From: Cerrena zonata
Lineage: Eukaryota; Basidiomycota; Agaricomycetes; Polyporales; Cerrenaceae
Length of the DNA stretch: 64,000 nucleotides
Reading direction: 5' to 3'
Assembly (NCBI GenBank): GCA_038087015.1
Contig: JASBNA010000003.1
Location: forward strand, 434,001 to 498,000
Made by a program: the position numbers and the translations under genes. Positions 1-11,720 of this stretch are shown piece after piece; within the stretch, counting starts at the first letter, position 1; each line of letters opens with the position of its first letter. Below the pieces are notes generated by a model. The model was not told the origin of the DNA and did not search any database. It was given only the letters and a program-made list of their open reading frames with translations.

Positions 1-611
1 ATGAGGCACTCGATGGTGAGATGGAAAGAGTGTGTGTTGTGAGAACGCTAGGAGTTGAGCTCCCGGGCCATGTACGTACACAGCACAGTACTACTGCGGC
101 GTATGCATTTGGGTATTTGCGTAGCAGGGCAAGTGATGCCCGGGCTAGTAAACGCAGCTTGGTCACGGACAAACTATGGATTCGAATATCAATGCATGTA
201 TGCTATCGAGTGATCATTCGGGACATGGGAGAAGTCTACAAGTAATGGGAGTCCATTAAATAATTACAGATGCGGTTCGCGGAGGGAATGTTTCATGCTA
301 GTACGGTACATGGCAACAACCGTGTGCTCGTGGCGACGAGTATTCGCGAGCAGAGGATGAAGATGTGTTGTACTTTTTGCAGAGGTTGAGGCCTCGTGGC
401 CGGGATGATCCAGTCGCTGGCGCTTTTGGGGGGAGTAAGCAGGACAGCCAGGGCAGGTTTTCCATCATCAACGACCATCTTCCGCTGTTTCTGCTCTCTT
501 TGCTGAGGGCTCTGCTTGCTATCGCATCTTCTCTTCTGACCCTCTTCTTTTTCGCCTAACGAGCTTATTTCTTACGAATATTTCTCACTTGTAGCTCACA
601 CCCAAAACATC
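1..611. other. 5' flank of the RRM/R3H gene
   Basis: No gene recognised. The last 130 bases before the ATG at 612 are pyrimidine-rich on the + strand, as is usual for fungal core promoters and 5' UTRs. Short open frames here have no recognisable protein content. Confidence 0.5.
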
Positions 612-2389
612 ATGACCAGCACTTCTTCCACTCCCCCGGATATCTCATCCCTGTCGCTCTCTTCCCAGCCCTCTCAGCAACGTCTTCATGACACTTATGA
701 CTACGAAGGCGGCGGCGGCAATGGTAGAACTCCGTATCATTATTCTACTTCCCCTCCTATCCCAGCGCAGTCTCAGTACAACCCTCTAAGCATCGGTCAG
801 TCTCCTCTCAAGAACAAACCTGCTCGCGGTGGCCTCCCTTCCGTACGTGTCCCACCCCTTTCCACTTTGTCTGCGCGCGTATTGACTCTGATCGCTCCAG
901 CAATGGATCGATAACGCTGCTGGCATTCAAGACAGCAGGTCCCTGTCCCCACCTCAAAACTCGGATCTGTCCTCTTCTGGTGGCTCTCCTACCATGAGCC
1001 ACATGCTTGGCGGCTCTGGCCTTGGACCTCAAACACCCGGTGGACTCGACGGGGACGAAATTATACCCACCGCAATTGTCATCAAGAACATTCCTTTCAA
1101 CGTAAAGCGTGAGACCCTCCTTGATATCATCGTATGCAATTTTCGTCGCGCGATTTAGTAGCATACATCTAACATTTTGGCTATACAGGCCTCGCTGTCA
1201 ATCCCTACACCCTATGCATTCAACTATCACCTTGATCAGTCCGGTCAGTTCCGTGGACTAGCTTTCGCGAACTTCCGTCAGTCTGTGGACGCAGATGCCG
1301 TCGTCGCAGCATTGAACGGTTTCGATGTTCAAGGACGAAAGCTTCGCGTTGAATACAAGAAAGTGCTCCAGGCCGGAGAAAAGGAGCGCATTGAACGCGA
1401 GAAGGCGATTCGCCGTATGCGTTCCATGCAGCTCGAGAAGGAACACGCTATCCAGACCCCAGGTTACGATGAGTTCGGCCAAATCAACACTCCCGCCGCC
1501 TTCACTCCGTCGCGTTCCTTCTCTGGCAACTCTCCATTCCCTACCCAAGCGTTCTCACCCACTACTGCTCCTCCCATGCCGACCCCCCAGCTTTACGGCT
1601 TGAGCACTTCTCCGATCCCACCTCCAGTGCCCAAGACGCCATCGAACGAGTTGGATCTCAACGATCCCTCGACTCTTGAGATTTACTCTCGTATTCTGCT
1701 GTTCAAGGATGACCCTATGAGAGATGAGCTTGCCTTCTCTAGGACTTTGTCGCCCAAGCAACGTCGTGTAGTGCATTTGGTTGCCCAGAAGCTCGGCGTC
1801 TACCACTACTCCGTGGGTGAAGGTGAGGAGAGATACGCTGTTGTAACCCGTATCGATCCTTCAACAGTGAGTCACTTTGCATTTGATACCAATTCTGTTA
1901 TTAATTTGAATGCGTAATCAGCAACAACAGCCAACCACCCCTGGTCGTCAGACTTTGTCTCGTGCTCCTTCCTCATACTTGAACGCGACCTCTCCCACTG
2001 TGTCGCACTCCTCCTTGCGCATGAAGAAGTCTATGCCGGACATGAAGACTCTTACTTCGCCTGCTCCTCGTCTGACTACACGCGCTTCCAATGGCAACAT
2101 CCGAGAAGGCTTTGCTACCATCGCCTCTCCATCGCGCCGGTCCCCTGGAGGCTTCGCAGCACTGTTCGGTCAAAATTCTGCATTTGCGAATGCTATCCCA
2201 CCTGTTCCCAGCCTTCCTTCCAGCGTTCACGGAGCTATAAATGGAGGCGGCATGGACAGCCCCGGTGGCGTCGTTCGTCAGCCTCGCGGGCCAGGAGTCG
2301 GTGGCTTCGAAAGCAGGCGAGAGAGGCGAGAAAGCCAAACCGCTCGTAACGGATTCGAGGCGCGCTCCCATGAGCCCCTGGAAATCTAA
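612..2389 (+). CDS. RRM and R3H domain RNA-binding protein (Pin4/Cip1-like)
   Basis: Four exons, 612-842, 901-1131, 1189-1866 and 1922-2389, give about 535 aa with every junction in phase and GT-AG. The N-terminus is Ser/Pro-rich. An RRM starts near residue 140 with the RNP2-like stretch TAIVIKNIPF and has the RNP1-like stretch RGLAFANF. A second conserved block near residues 320-375 (LSPKQRRVVHLVAQKLGVYH) looks like an R3H single-strand nucleic-acid binding domain. The tail is low-complexity Ser/Pro/Gly. RRM plus R3H is the architecture of yeast Pin4 and fission yeast Cip1/Cip2, which act in stress and cell-cycle mRNA control. The role in this organism is inferred. No damage is seen, and the start was chosen as the first ATG in frame after the pyrimidine-rich leader. 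Confidence 0.85.
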
Positions 2390-3279
2390 ATCTAAATATG
2401 AATTATCGAGAAGGAGATGAAAGCTAGGCTAACTCATTGTCATTGCTCTCGGTCTTATAATTGCCTATAAGCTATCCTTGTTGTAAAGGTCCTTGAATCG
2501 TTTTCATCGTCCCACTTCCTGCGCCGCTTCTCAAGCATTAGTTTGACATTGCCCCGTCTAGGACTTTCACTCTTTTCCACACTCGGTTGTCTTCCCTTGT
2601 TTCCATTGGTGCTCAACTGCTATTATCCTACTTGAATACCATCCAACGTCTCCCGCCTTTGTTCAAATCTCCATGAATCCTCCCATTTAATCTATATTCT
2701 TCCGTCTCCCCCTACTACCTCACACTTTAGTCTTCCTGCAGTGCAAGAAAATTCGACCCTATGCCTTGGGTTGTTTTCCTTCTATTTTGTCTCCGAATTG
2801 ATTTGCTACATACAGATTATACACCCTTCTTTCCACGCACTCCAGTATTCCCCTCCAACCTGTCCTTCTCTATATCATAACGTTGCTATTATGTTTGGCC
2901 TCAATCCTCCATTTTTCCCTTCTCTCTCACTCTTACCTTGGTTGTATGATCGCACAATTAGAACGAAGTGGATTCTTGCAAATATACCGGACGACGATTC
3001 ATACCTCGCGATCGTTGTGTCCTCTTCAATTGCTGCCGTTTTATGTTGGTGACGGACTAGATGGTGGTGCTGTGGCGGAAAGTGTCATGTCCGCTTTTGG
3101 TAAGGAAGTTGGGTTGCGGAATCGGCCGCTCTTGCTTCTTCACCAACATCCACTGCGTTCACCTCCCGGCGAGGTACCTAAGAAACATATACCCACAAAC
3201 TATCGACTCTGTTCACATTGATTCTTTCATTATATTTCTACACCTCTTCATCATTCTCTAATCAAAAGCCATAAACAAG
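2390..3279. other. Intergenic region, 3' UTR and promoter
   Basis: Pyrimidine-rich on the + strand throughout. Several overlapping open frames of 66-112 codons occur between 2741 and 3261, but they follow the base bias, have no domain-like features and overlap each other in different frames. I see no supported gene. Confidence 0.5.
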
Positions 3280-4250
3280 ATGTTGTTCTCGACACACAGC
3301 AAAAGCACCCATTGTGCTCAAGACCACCCAATGACACATATCAACTCAACTGTCGGAGAACCTTATGGATACTCTCGCTTGGTAACGCTTTACTATATAG
3401 TTGGGTATCTGTAATCATTAATGCTTGCTATTCCGTATAGTTACGATTGCTGGGCTCTACTACTACTTGTGACGCCTACGCTCCGACTAAAGCTTGTGAT
3501 ACCAGTATTTCTAGTCTCACGCCGTGCTTTGCAACTACTCTGCAGCCTGCTTCTCACTGGAACTCGCCTCTAGATAGGGACAGGAACTACCAGACCGAGT
3601 CTGTTCGCAACATAGGTCACTCGCCACCTTTTGGAAGAATCCCTTTTTCTGAGGTACCTGAACAACACCTATTTCTGCCAAGGATGAAGAGTATCCAAGA
3701 CTCTGAACCGGCGGACCCTGTCCTCTCTTCTACTACAGATATAGAGATGGAGACGAAATACACAAATAACGCCAGCCAGGATGGAATCGCGACGACCATT
3801 CAGGCCGAGATTCTCATAGAGGATGTCATCAAAGCCACGAAGGACCGAGCTCGGCTTGCTCCTAATATCAGATTTCTCCGCACTATGGTCCTGAACGACA
3901 AGTGGGCTAATTCGTCACGGCCCATGGCTTGTCCTCCTACATCTCCTACCCCCGCCCCAGTTGTCCCGTCTATACCTCTACTATCTCAGAACGCCTCATC
4001 TTGCCCGGTTAAAGCTTCCCGCATCCGACGACGCATGGGCAGGCAAGCTAGTGTCGCTCCTTCTGGTGACTGGAAGAGCAAGAGAACCGTCAACACTACT
4101 CCCAAGGACAAATCGAGAGCGAGAGCTGCTTTGAAGCGGAATAAATCTGATACTAGTGCCCCGACCCGTGCGACGCCCCAGCCTGATACTATCAGGTTCA
4201 AGGGTCGAGGAGTTCGAAAAGCCCCTCCCATTTACCACAACTATTACTAA
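3280..4250 (+). CDS. Hypothetical protein, basic Ser/Thr/Pro-rich tail
   Basis: I do not recognise this protein. An ATG at 3280 opens a 34-codon exon to 3381. A 59-bp intron (3382-3440) joins it in phase to a long frame 3441-4250, giving about 303 aa. The middle part has a helix-like acidic stretch, and residues 220-300 are rich in Arg/Lys (ASRIRRRMGRQ, KDKSRARAALKRNK), suggesting a nuclear or nucleic-acid-associated protein, though that is only a guess. Downstream, two more short frames (to 4386 and to 4507) look coding-like, so the true 3' end may lie further on through extra splicing (for example a weak donor at 4204 and acceptor at 4261). No homologous domain is visible; possibly lineage-specific. 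Confidence 0.45.
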
Positions 4251-5423
4251 GCTGCTTGCAGCTGAAGACGTTCTGGACTCGCATCTAGGTTCCAACCCAG
4301 AACTTGGCGCCACCCTGGATATACCCGCTTGTTTTTCCCGACTCGAGAAGCTCATCCTCAACCCGATATCTGTTCAACGACACTAAAGGCAACAAGTTTC
4401 CTCTCGAAAAGTTAGTCAACGATCGACTACCAAGGCTTGAACGTTTGAACTCTGGCGTAACCCTCATTACTATGCCAGTTCCCTACAAGTATTCGACTCG
4501 GTACTAGACCGTGATGTATAAATAGAGTAGAAGGCCGTTATTATCATCTCTATTCCTAAAGCTCTCAGCAACTTCAAGTTAAATACTTCTGGTCGTTCTG
4601 TGTATCACACGGCCTTGAACTATATGGTTTGAAACAGATTCCGGGCCGGAGTCCGGAGTGTGAACCTGTGACGAAATTGAAAACTGTACTTGAACTTCCA
4701 CTGTCAGTGTTGGCTTCAAAGCTTTAAGCTCAAGTCTCAATAGCTGTGTCACTCCTAACGTTTTGAACTACAGTATGCCCTTGGCCAATAATCCAATCTT
4801 GGCTGTTCGCCTCTGATATAATCATCTGATCCGTATGCCAGTGATATGGCCACTGGCAGTGCATATCCCTTGGTCTGAATGATGCTTCCCAGATTTTGGC
4901 ATGACAGCGGCACTGTCATCGAGGTACTTGTCAGTGTTTGGTCTCGAAAGCTTGAACGTTAAACCTTGGCTTATCTTTTCAAAGCAGCACTATATAATAG
5001 TCATACCTCTACCAACTTATGCATGCGTCATTCTGACAGACATTGCTCTCACGGATTGTACACTATATACGAGACGGAGACCCGTGGTGTATGAAACTTA
5101 TTTTCGAGTTTCAAACAATGAAACATCTCTGAATCAACATGTGATGGCGATGTATCTCATTGCCGGCTGCCGCTGGGGTAAGTAAAGTTCAAAGCGAGGG
5201 GTACTTACGATATCATGCCACAGGCAGTGAGCAGATATAATTAGTACCTGGACAAATGCTATGGTCTATTTCCCTTGACTTCTTCTCTCAACGCTCATCC
5301 GTCTCCGTGGTGTGCCCTTCACCAAGTCAGTATGTCTTTACATCGGTCAATGACCTTGGCTGACTTATCCCTGAAAGTAGTACACCAAGATCATATTGAA
5401 CTTTTATTGTAAACACGCTAACT
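4251..5423. other. Intergenic region before the reductase
   Basis: The first 250 bases may hold further exons of the orphan gene. Two loosely similar stretches, near 4700-4740 and 4925-4965, share TGTCAGTGTT followed by GGCTTCAAAGCTTT-like or GGTCTCGAAAGCTTG-like sequence and may be an old duplication. A GC-rich patch with repeated CCGGA/CCGGAG words lies near 4640-4662. The rest up to 5423 should contain the promoter of the reductase. No gene seen from about 4510 on. Confidence 0.4.
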
Positions 5424-8400
5424 ATGGAACAGGTTAAGGAGATCCCTCCAAGGGATGGTTCTATACCTGTTATGCCTGGCTTCATCGACTTTCAAGCTCA
5501 ACACCACCCGGACCATCCATGGTTCATATTTCCATCAAAGTCTGACCCACAAAACACGACATCCATAACATTTGCGGAATTTGCAATGGCAACGCATCGA
5601 ATTGCTCATTTTATTAGGCCTGAGAGGTTAGGAAGTGACGACGAAGTCGTTGTCATTCTTGTCAACTGTGACATTGTGCTATATGTCGCTCTCTTAGGAG
5701 GTATCATTAGAGCCGGACTAGTCGTCAGTACCGTTCCCCTAATGCATACAAACGATTTCCTAATCTTGATTATCCCGACAGCCTTTCCCGGTATCCCCCA
5801 GAAACTCACCAGAAGCGATTTGTGCGATGCTACAGAAGGTCAACTGCCATCGTATCATCACCCAACCTTCCGTAGCTTCTGTAATTTCTGCAGTCAATAC
5901 GCAAATGGCCAACCTCGATTATGAATTACAAGTCGACGATCTCCTGCCTCTCTCCAAGGCATTCCCCATGTTCGCCTCGGAAGGGCCAAAGAATAATTAT
6001 GTGGCCCCATATCCACCAAGCACCAGACCAATAAATCCTGACCGTGTTGTAATATACATTCATTCTTCGGGATCTACTGGGTTCCCTAAACCGATACCGC
6101 AGACGGAAAAAATTAATCTACAATGGTGCAAAACTTGTGAGCCATGTCGTTTTCTTAGCAAGAAACAATTACTAATTAGTTGGTAGCTCACGTAGAGGCA
6201 CATATAGAGCATCAATTACGCTCTGCAGGGATGTTGTTACCAACATTCCATCTCATGGGCACTCTTGCTCAGCTCTATTACCCAGCTGCGACAGGGCTTC
6301 CTGTTGCTGTCTTTACTCCACAAGAACCGCTACCTCCACACATTCCCAATCCCCAGAATATACTGGAAGTTGTAAAAGTCGCGAAGTGTACTGCACTAAG
6401 CACAGTTCCTACGTTTCTGGAGGTACGTTATGCATTAGCCCTGTGTAGGATAACCCTATAAACTTATTTCTTAGCAATGGGTGCAATCACCGGAAGCAAT
6501 AGAAGTATTAAAAACCATGAAACTTGTCGTAAGTGTCTTTTTTTTACTCGTAAAGGCATGCGTCTCACTCTCGGAAATAGAGATATGCAGGAGGGCCCTT
6601 GTCTGTGAGAACAGGCGATCAACTTGTTGCAGCAGGTGTACACCTCGCTTCGTCATTTGGGGGTACAGAATTTGGAGCGCCCACCGCAATCATGGATATA
6701 GACTATTCACTACCTCCAGACGCTCCTGTTCGGACAAGAAATGATTGGGCATGGGTACAATTTATTGACAAGGTAAAAATACGATGGATAGATCAAGGCG
6801 ATGGAACTTACGAACTTCAATTCTTGGTATGCAGCCGTTCTTTTCACTGTAGCTACGAATATCATAACTGAAGACTCGGTAGACTTGTGATACTCACCAA
6901 CCAGCTGTTGAAAATCTACCTGATGTACGAGGGTATGCTACAAATGATCTATTCGAACCGCACCCGTGGAAGACAGGGCTATGGCGTCCGTGAGTCTACG
7001 AGCGTAATTTCAATGTGGCGAATGATTCTATGTTACGCCTTCCGCCTAGGGTTGCTCGTCTAGACGATGTCATCGTACTTGGAACAGGTACGTATCTCGC
7101 TCTACGGCTTCGTGGATCTCTGAACGGACATTATTGCAGGCGAGAAAGTCGTTCCACTTCAACAGGAAGCGCATATCACTTCGGTTCCATACGTGACCGG
7201 TGCAGTCATATTCGGTCGCGGAAAAACCCAGTGTGGTGTTCTCATCGAACTATCTGAGAGATCCGCATTCGATCCTAGTGACCAGAGTCTTTTGATAGCA
7301 TTTCGAAACAAGATATGGTATGTATTTCAATTGGGTGGGCTAGTCATTTTTATAGTTCTAACATCCTCCCGAGGCCTCATGTAGAGGAAGCAAATAAATT
7401 AGCCCCTCAATTCGCCAGGATTTTCAAGGAAATGATTCTTGTAACCGACCCTACAAAGCCGATGACGCGTTCTGGTAAGGGAACTGCTCAACGTCGAATG
7501 GTTTTGAATGCATATGCCGACGAAATCGAAAAGCTGTAAGATATCTCTCGTCATTTCGTAACATCACCTCACAAGTCTTTAGGTATCAATTGGTGGAATC
7601 GAGTTCGTCCTTGAAGAATATCGCTTCACCAGTATTCTGGGATGCATTCGAAATTGAGGCGTGGTTGTGCGAACTCGTTGCTTCAATACATGCAGAACGA
7701 AGGCTTAAACCCAACCAGGACTTCTTCGAACAAGGACTTGACAGGTATGTTCATTTCAGTGGATAAACCATCTTTATATTTATTCCAACTACCATCGCGT
7801 TAAAGCCTAAGTGCAACATACCTGCGTAACCGCATTATGACCACTTTACGACTATCTTCTGCAGTACATATCAAGGAGGCAGCTTCCCAAATTTCTCAGG
7901 ACTTCGTATATTCCCATCCCACAATCCGACTACTTGCAAGGGGGATTCGACACCTTCTACAGCACCCTGGAAACTCTGAAAGGCAACAAAAGTCGCTCAT
8001 CCACTCACTGATTGACAAGTACACCCCACGGTTGCCTGACGTAGAGTCGACTGCATTGGCGGTAGACACCCCCGTTGTTGTATTGACAGGTTCGACTGGG
8101 CATCTTGGTTGCCAGATACTTGCATCTCTACTAAGTCAACAGAAAGTGACTAGGGTGTATACTTTCAACCGCGGGGAAGAGGTATCGAAACGACAGAAGA
8201 TTTCTTTCAAAGCTGTAGGACTTCCCCTCACACTGCTGGAAGACCCAAGGTTGGTACAGTTGCAATGTGAGCTGGGTGCCGAAGGCTTAGGTCTGTCGGG
8301 TGAGCTCTTGCAAGAAGTAAGTAACGATGCGCGTAATCACTGTCTACGCTAATTTTGTTGACTGACAAATCTGCTCTCAGGTAAGATCCACGGCGACCCA

Positions 8401-9433
8401 CATCATACATAACGCTTGGAAAGTGGACTTCAATCTTTCATTACTTTCGTATGAAAGCCAGATTGCGAGTACTGTAAACCTTCTGGAGTTTGCACTGTCT
8501 TTCTTGCATGAACCCCATTTCCTTTTCACATCCTCCATCTCTGTTGCGTCATACTGGGATACCCGCCTAGGGTCTGTGCCAGAATCGGTGCTTGAGATAA
8601 CAGATAGCATAGAAGAGCATGGAAATGGGTACGCTGGATCGAAATATGTTATCGAACACGTGAGCTAGGATAAAACACCTTACTCATACTCGCGTTGCTT
8701 AACATCCCTGTCAGATTCTCGCAAGAATAAATCGCACTGGTGTCATCAAGACTACGTCTCTTCGCGTTGGACAGCTGTCAGGCTCAACACAAACCGGCGC
8801 TTGGAACCCAAATGAATGGGTACCGAGCATTATCAAGTCTGGTATCGCACTGAGTTGTTTGCCCACTCGGGATGAGGAAAGCTGACAAACTGTCTTTAAT
8901 TCTTTATGGCCTGTACTGATTGAGATAATCTAGGCCGTTTACTGGATTCCTATCGATATCGCAGCACAAACGATAACCGAAATCACGCTTTCAGGCTCAA
9001 AATGTGATCTCATGAACATTGTCCATCCACACCCCGTCTCGTGGAATGATATTTTTACTCATGCTGCTACATCGTCTCTATCGTTATTAGGGCTTCCGGT
9101 AGAGCTCGAACCTTATGTTGCGTGGTTGTCTAAACTGGAACAACTCACCACAGTACCGACTGAACATGACCTTCGAAGTGTGGTGAGTGTTCATTTCGCC
9201 TCTGCGTTTTTGTATAGTCGTTTAAGCCAAACCCTCAACAGCCCGGTTTGAAGATTCTTCGCTTCTTGAATAATCTGGAAAAACGATCTACGAATGGCGT
9301 TTCCAACCCTCTCCAGTTCTCCACCTCTAACACTAAAACAAGTAGCACGACCTTCAGAAATGCACCTCAACTCGATGCTCAACAAGTGATGAATTGGTTT
9401 TCATACTGGCAAAAAATTGGCTACGTAGGTTGA
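5424..9433 (+). CDS. NRPS-like adenylate-forming reductase (A-T-R)
   Basis: Fifteen exons sum to 3,231 nt (1,076 aa) with all phases consistent. The adenylation domain (about residues 15-530) shows SSGSTGFPKPI (A3-type P-loop), PTFHLMG, and GVLIEL near its end. The carrier domain shows FFEQGLDSLSATYLR near residues 600-620, with the phosphopantetheine Ser codon split by an intron (7744/7806). The terminal reductase has GSTGHLG for NADPH and the catalytic YAGSK (near 8632). Such enzymes activate a carboxylic acid as AMP ester, load it on the carrier and release it reduced as aldehyde or alcohol. Substrate unknown; a fatty acid is inferred from the neighbours. Odd point: the intron 8877-8933 has GA instead of GT at its 5' end. 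If it is not spliced, translation stops at 8883. Confidence 0.9.
8877..8933 (+). other. Non-canonical GA-AG intron in the reductase gene
   Basis: The exon before (to GAG at 8876) and the exon after (from 8934) are in phase and restore the conserved reductase sequence across the junction. The 57-bp gap has a normal acceptor (TCTAG) but begins GAAAGC where GTAAGC would be expected. A T-to-A change in the donor is the simplest reading; a base-calling error is possible. Confidence 0.65.
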
Positions 9434-9938
9434 CGAATTTGTAGACCCCGTATGTACCATATCCAATATGAGATCATCATAACCCGGCGCACGAAGAGTC
9501 ACTGTCGACTCCGATGGCAGTAACAACAGTCACCACTCTACGCCGCTGGGGTTCCCCGGTCTTGGTACGGATCTCAGATCAGGTCTCGGATCAGACGCTG
9601 GAAGCTCACATGACATTAAAAGGATGATAGCTAGGAGAACTACGATAGAGGAGCAACTTGAATAACTAGTGATGCACAGCAACGTGTGGAAAGCAGGTGA
9701 AGGAGTGATAAATATCAGAAGGGAAGCATGGAATAAAAAAGAGGGAAGCGATAAATGTGAGTGGGAGAAGGTCCGACAGGACCTCCCGACGCTAGCGCAG
9801 ATAAGTGTTGACCTGTCATTGAGAGTGCGATACCCAGAGAGTTAGGAGTGCACTGAGCGACGCATGCAATCGATGATGACATACCCATAATGTTAGTCGA
9901 CAGTGTGGGGCTGACTCTCAGGAGGCAGGAGGTCAAGG
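9434..9938. other. 3' flank of the reductase / left flank of the retrotransposon
   Basis: No gene. Holds the reductase 3' UTR and, at an undetermined point, the 3' end of the retroelement (which runs on the minus strand). A short inverted repeat AGGTCC-GACA-GGACCT lies near 9767-9784. I could not recognise split direct repeats or terminal inverted repeats here by eye. Confidence 0.4.
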
Positions 9939-11720
9939 CTAGGATCGAGCTGGAGGAATGGGTAGAAATTGCCATTGAAGGAACTCCTCATGGACAGCGG
10001 GCCGGGCCTGGATGAAAGGGGCCATTGTATCACAGTTCTTGCGGAGATACGTACGAAAGGCATCACTAGCCCAACGGCCCTTTGACTTTACAATTTCAAA
10101 CTGCACTCCACGCAAAAGGAATTCCAGTGTTCCTCCAATGCGGAAAGAATGGCCATGTAGGGAGAGGTTTTTCGGCTCCCAGGCGCCATTGATAGTTTCC
10201 ATGAGTACCTTCTTGAGTAGTGGGCAGCGTTTGCCTTTCTTATCCGTGTAGCTAAAAAGGTGCTCGCCTACTGCTGGGACGTTGATCTGCAGTTGGTTCT
10301 GAAGGGCCGCCTCCGGGTCAGAGTCATCGTTCTGTTTAGCCCAGAAAATCTCTTCGCCATCTTTTCTACCTTCACGTTTACTGGCCTTGGTAGAGGGTAA
10401 GCGGATCACTGTGACTTGGAAGCCATGCCGTGTTTGATGAGTGTGGACACAGGAGACATCCGGATGTAGGTTTGCACGGAAAGCTTTTTGTGAGGGAACT
10501 GTTAGCTCACCTGAGCGAGCCATACCCCAGAACAGGGACGTTACGCAGGCCCAAACTGCAGCATGCAGTGGTGTCGAGAGGTCAAGCTGACCGCGAGCAA
10601 GTAGGAGATATTCGACTAGGCAGGGGGCACGCGGCTTTTTGATGGAGGTGCTGGGTTCTAGTTGGCGGGATCCCTTAAGGGCCGCTAGGTAATGATGCTC
10701 TTCGATGTTCCATGGGAGGCAGTGTAAGATATGCCAAGCACGGACACCTGCGACGTAGTTAGCAACTGCACTTCCCGAGTACCCTCCTGTGAGAGCAGCA
10801 ATGAAGAGAAGAATGGTTAGATTGGACGCTGGGGCTCTGTCCGCCTCGCTGATTCCTTCGGCATCGCACCAGACATGGTAGACTAGGAGGCCAGCTCCAT
10901 AGACCCTCTTGGTGTCGTCCCCCCAAGCACCACCAAGTACCTGCTGTAGGCGATCGATGTTCTGTGGTGAGAGTAGCTCGCTTTCTGAGATCGTTGATTT
11001 TTGTGGATACCAACGGCCCATCCGGTCTTCTGCCAGGCAGTGTGGGCGTAATGACGAGCAGTTAGGGGTGAGGCTTGGAGGATAGGGGCGAGGCTTTCTG
11101 GCGATTGTAGTGGTCAGAGGCAGTGGCCGGTAAAGCCTTGAGTTAGGATGAAGAGCGGAACTGCTTGGAGAGGTAGTAGTGGTCAGTGTTCGACTGCTCG
11201 TTGGAAGAGAGGTTGGGCTCAGAGTGGATTCCACGGTTGTGGGAGCGAGGGGAGGACAGGTTGATTGATGGTTGATCAAAGCTGACCCGATCAAAGTCGA
11301 AAGGTTCGACCCATCGTTGAGCTTCAAGGGGGACTTCGATTGCGGGAAGTAGGAGGGAGCGAGGTGGAAATTTGCCTCGAGATGGGGCATCGGCTGGGTT
11401 GTGTTTGCTGGGGATATAGATGGTCTGTACGTCGTGGCCTGAGTCATCAAGGAAGAGGCGAAGTCGTTTGAAAATGTCATTGACTGGAACAGATCGGCTT
11501 CGTCCGTTCTTCCAACCCCCGATGACACCTTGGTTGTCTCCAAAGACAACGAAGTTTGCAGTGCTTCTGCAGCAGGTGATAACAGATCGCACCAAGAGCT
11601 CGAATCCAATAGCCTCTGCCCATGCGATGTTCCTCCCCTCGGATTCCCATCCCTCAATGAGTCTCCATGCTCTCCATCGATTGTTGATGCATATTCCAAT
11701 GCCCACTCCGGAACTTGCAT
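9939..11720 (-). CDS. Retrotransposon tyrosine recombinase
   Basis: Open frame of up to 593 codons; the recombinase domain fills roughly its last 370 residues. Active-site features read directly: an Arg in GMARSGELTV (box I), the HxxR motif in HGHSFRIGG (box II), and a Trp and probable nucleophilic Tyr in GRWASDAFRTYLRKN. This is the pattern of phage-integrase-like recombinases found in DIRS, Ngaro and Crypton elements, which join circular element DNA to the genome. The first part of the frame overlaps the reverse transcriptase frame in another register and is Ser/Thr/Pro-rich, so the true start is uncertain. A start within the overlap or expression by frameshift or re-initiation is possible. 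Confidence 0.85.
   Translation of the reverse strand: MQVPEWALEYASTIDGEHGDSLRDGNPRGGTSHGQRLLDSSSWCDLLSPAAEALQTSLSLETTKVSSGVGRTDEADLFQSMTFSNDFASSLMTQATTYRPSISPANTTQPMPHLEANFHLAPSYFPQSKSPLKLNDGSNLSTLIGSALINHQSTCPPLAPTTVESTLSPTSLPTSSRTLTTTTSPSSSALHPNSRLYRPLPLTTTIARKPRPYPPSLTPNCSSLRPHCLAEDRMGRWYPQKSTISESELLSPQNIDRLQQVLGGAWGDDTKRVYGAGLLVYHVWCDAEGISEADRAPASNLTILLFIAALTGGYSGSAVANYVAGVRAWHILHCLPWNIEEHHYLAALKGSRQLEPSTSIKKPRAPCLVEYLLLARGQLDLSTPLHAAVWACVTSLFWGMARSGELTVPSQKAFRANLHPDVSCVHTHQTRHGFQVTVIRLPSTKASKREGRKDGEEIFWAKQNDDSDPEAALQNQLQINVPAVGEHLFSYTDKKGKRCPLLKKVLMETINGAWEPKNLSLHGHSFRIGGTLEFLLRGVQFEIVKSKGRWASDAFRTYLRKNCDTMAPFIQARPAVHEEFLQWQFLPIPPARS

Noticed and set aside
2741..3261. Overlapping open frames of 66-112 codons
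   Set aside because: They lie in different frames of one pyrimidine-rich stretch, with no domain-like sequence, and look like UTR/promoter DNA.
5424..9433. Full non-ribosomal peptide synthetase or aminoadipate reductase Lys2
   Set aside because: There is no condensation domain. I judged it a natural-product-type A-T-R reductase from the short N-terminus and the cluster context, though a formal phylogeny was not possible.
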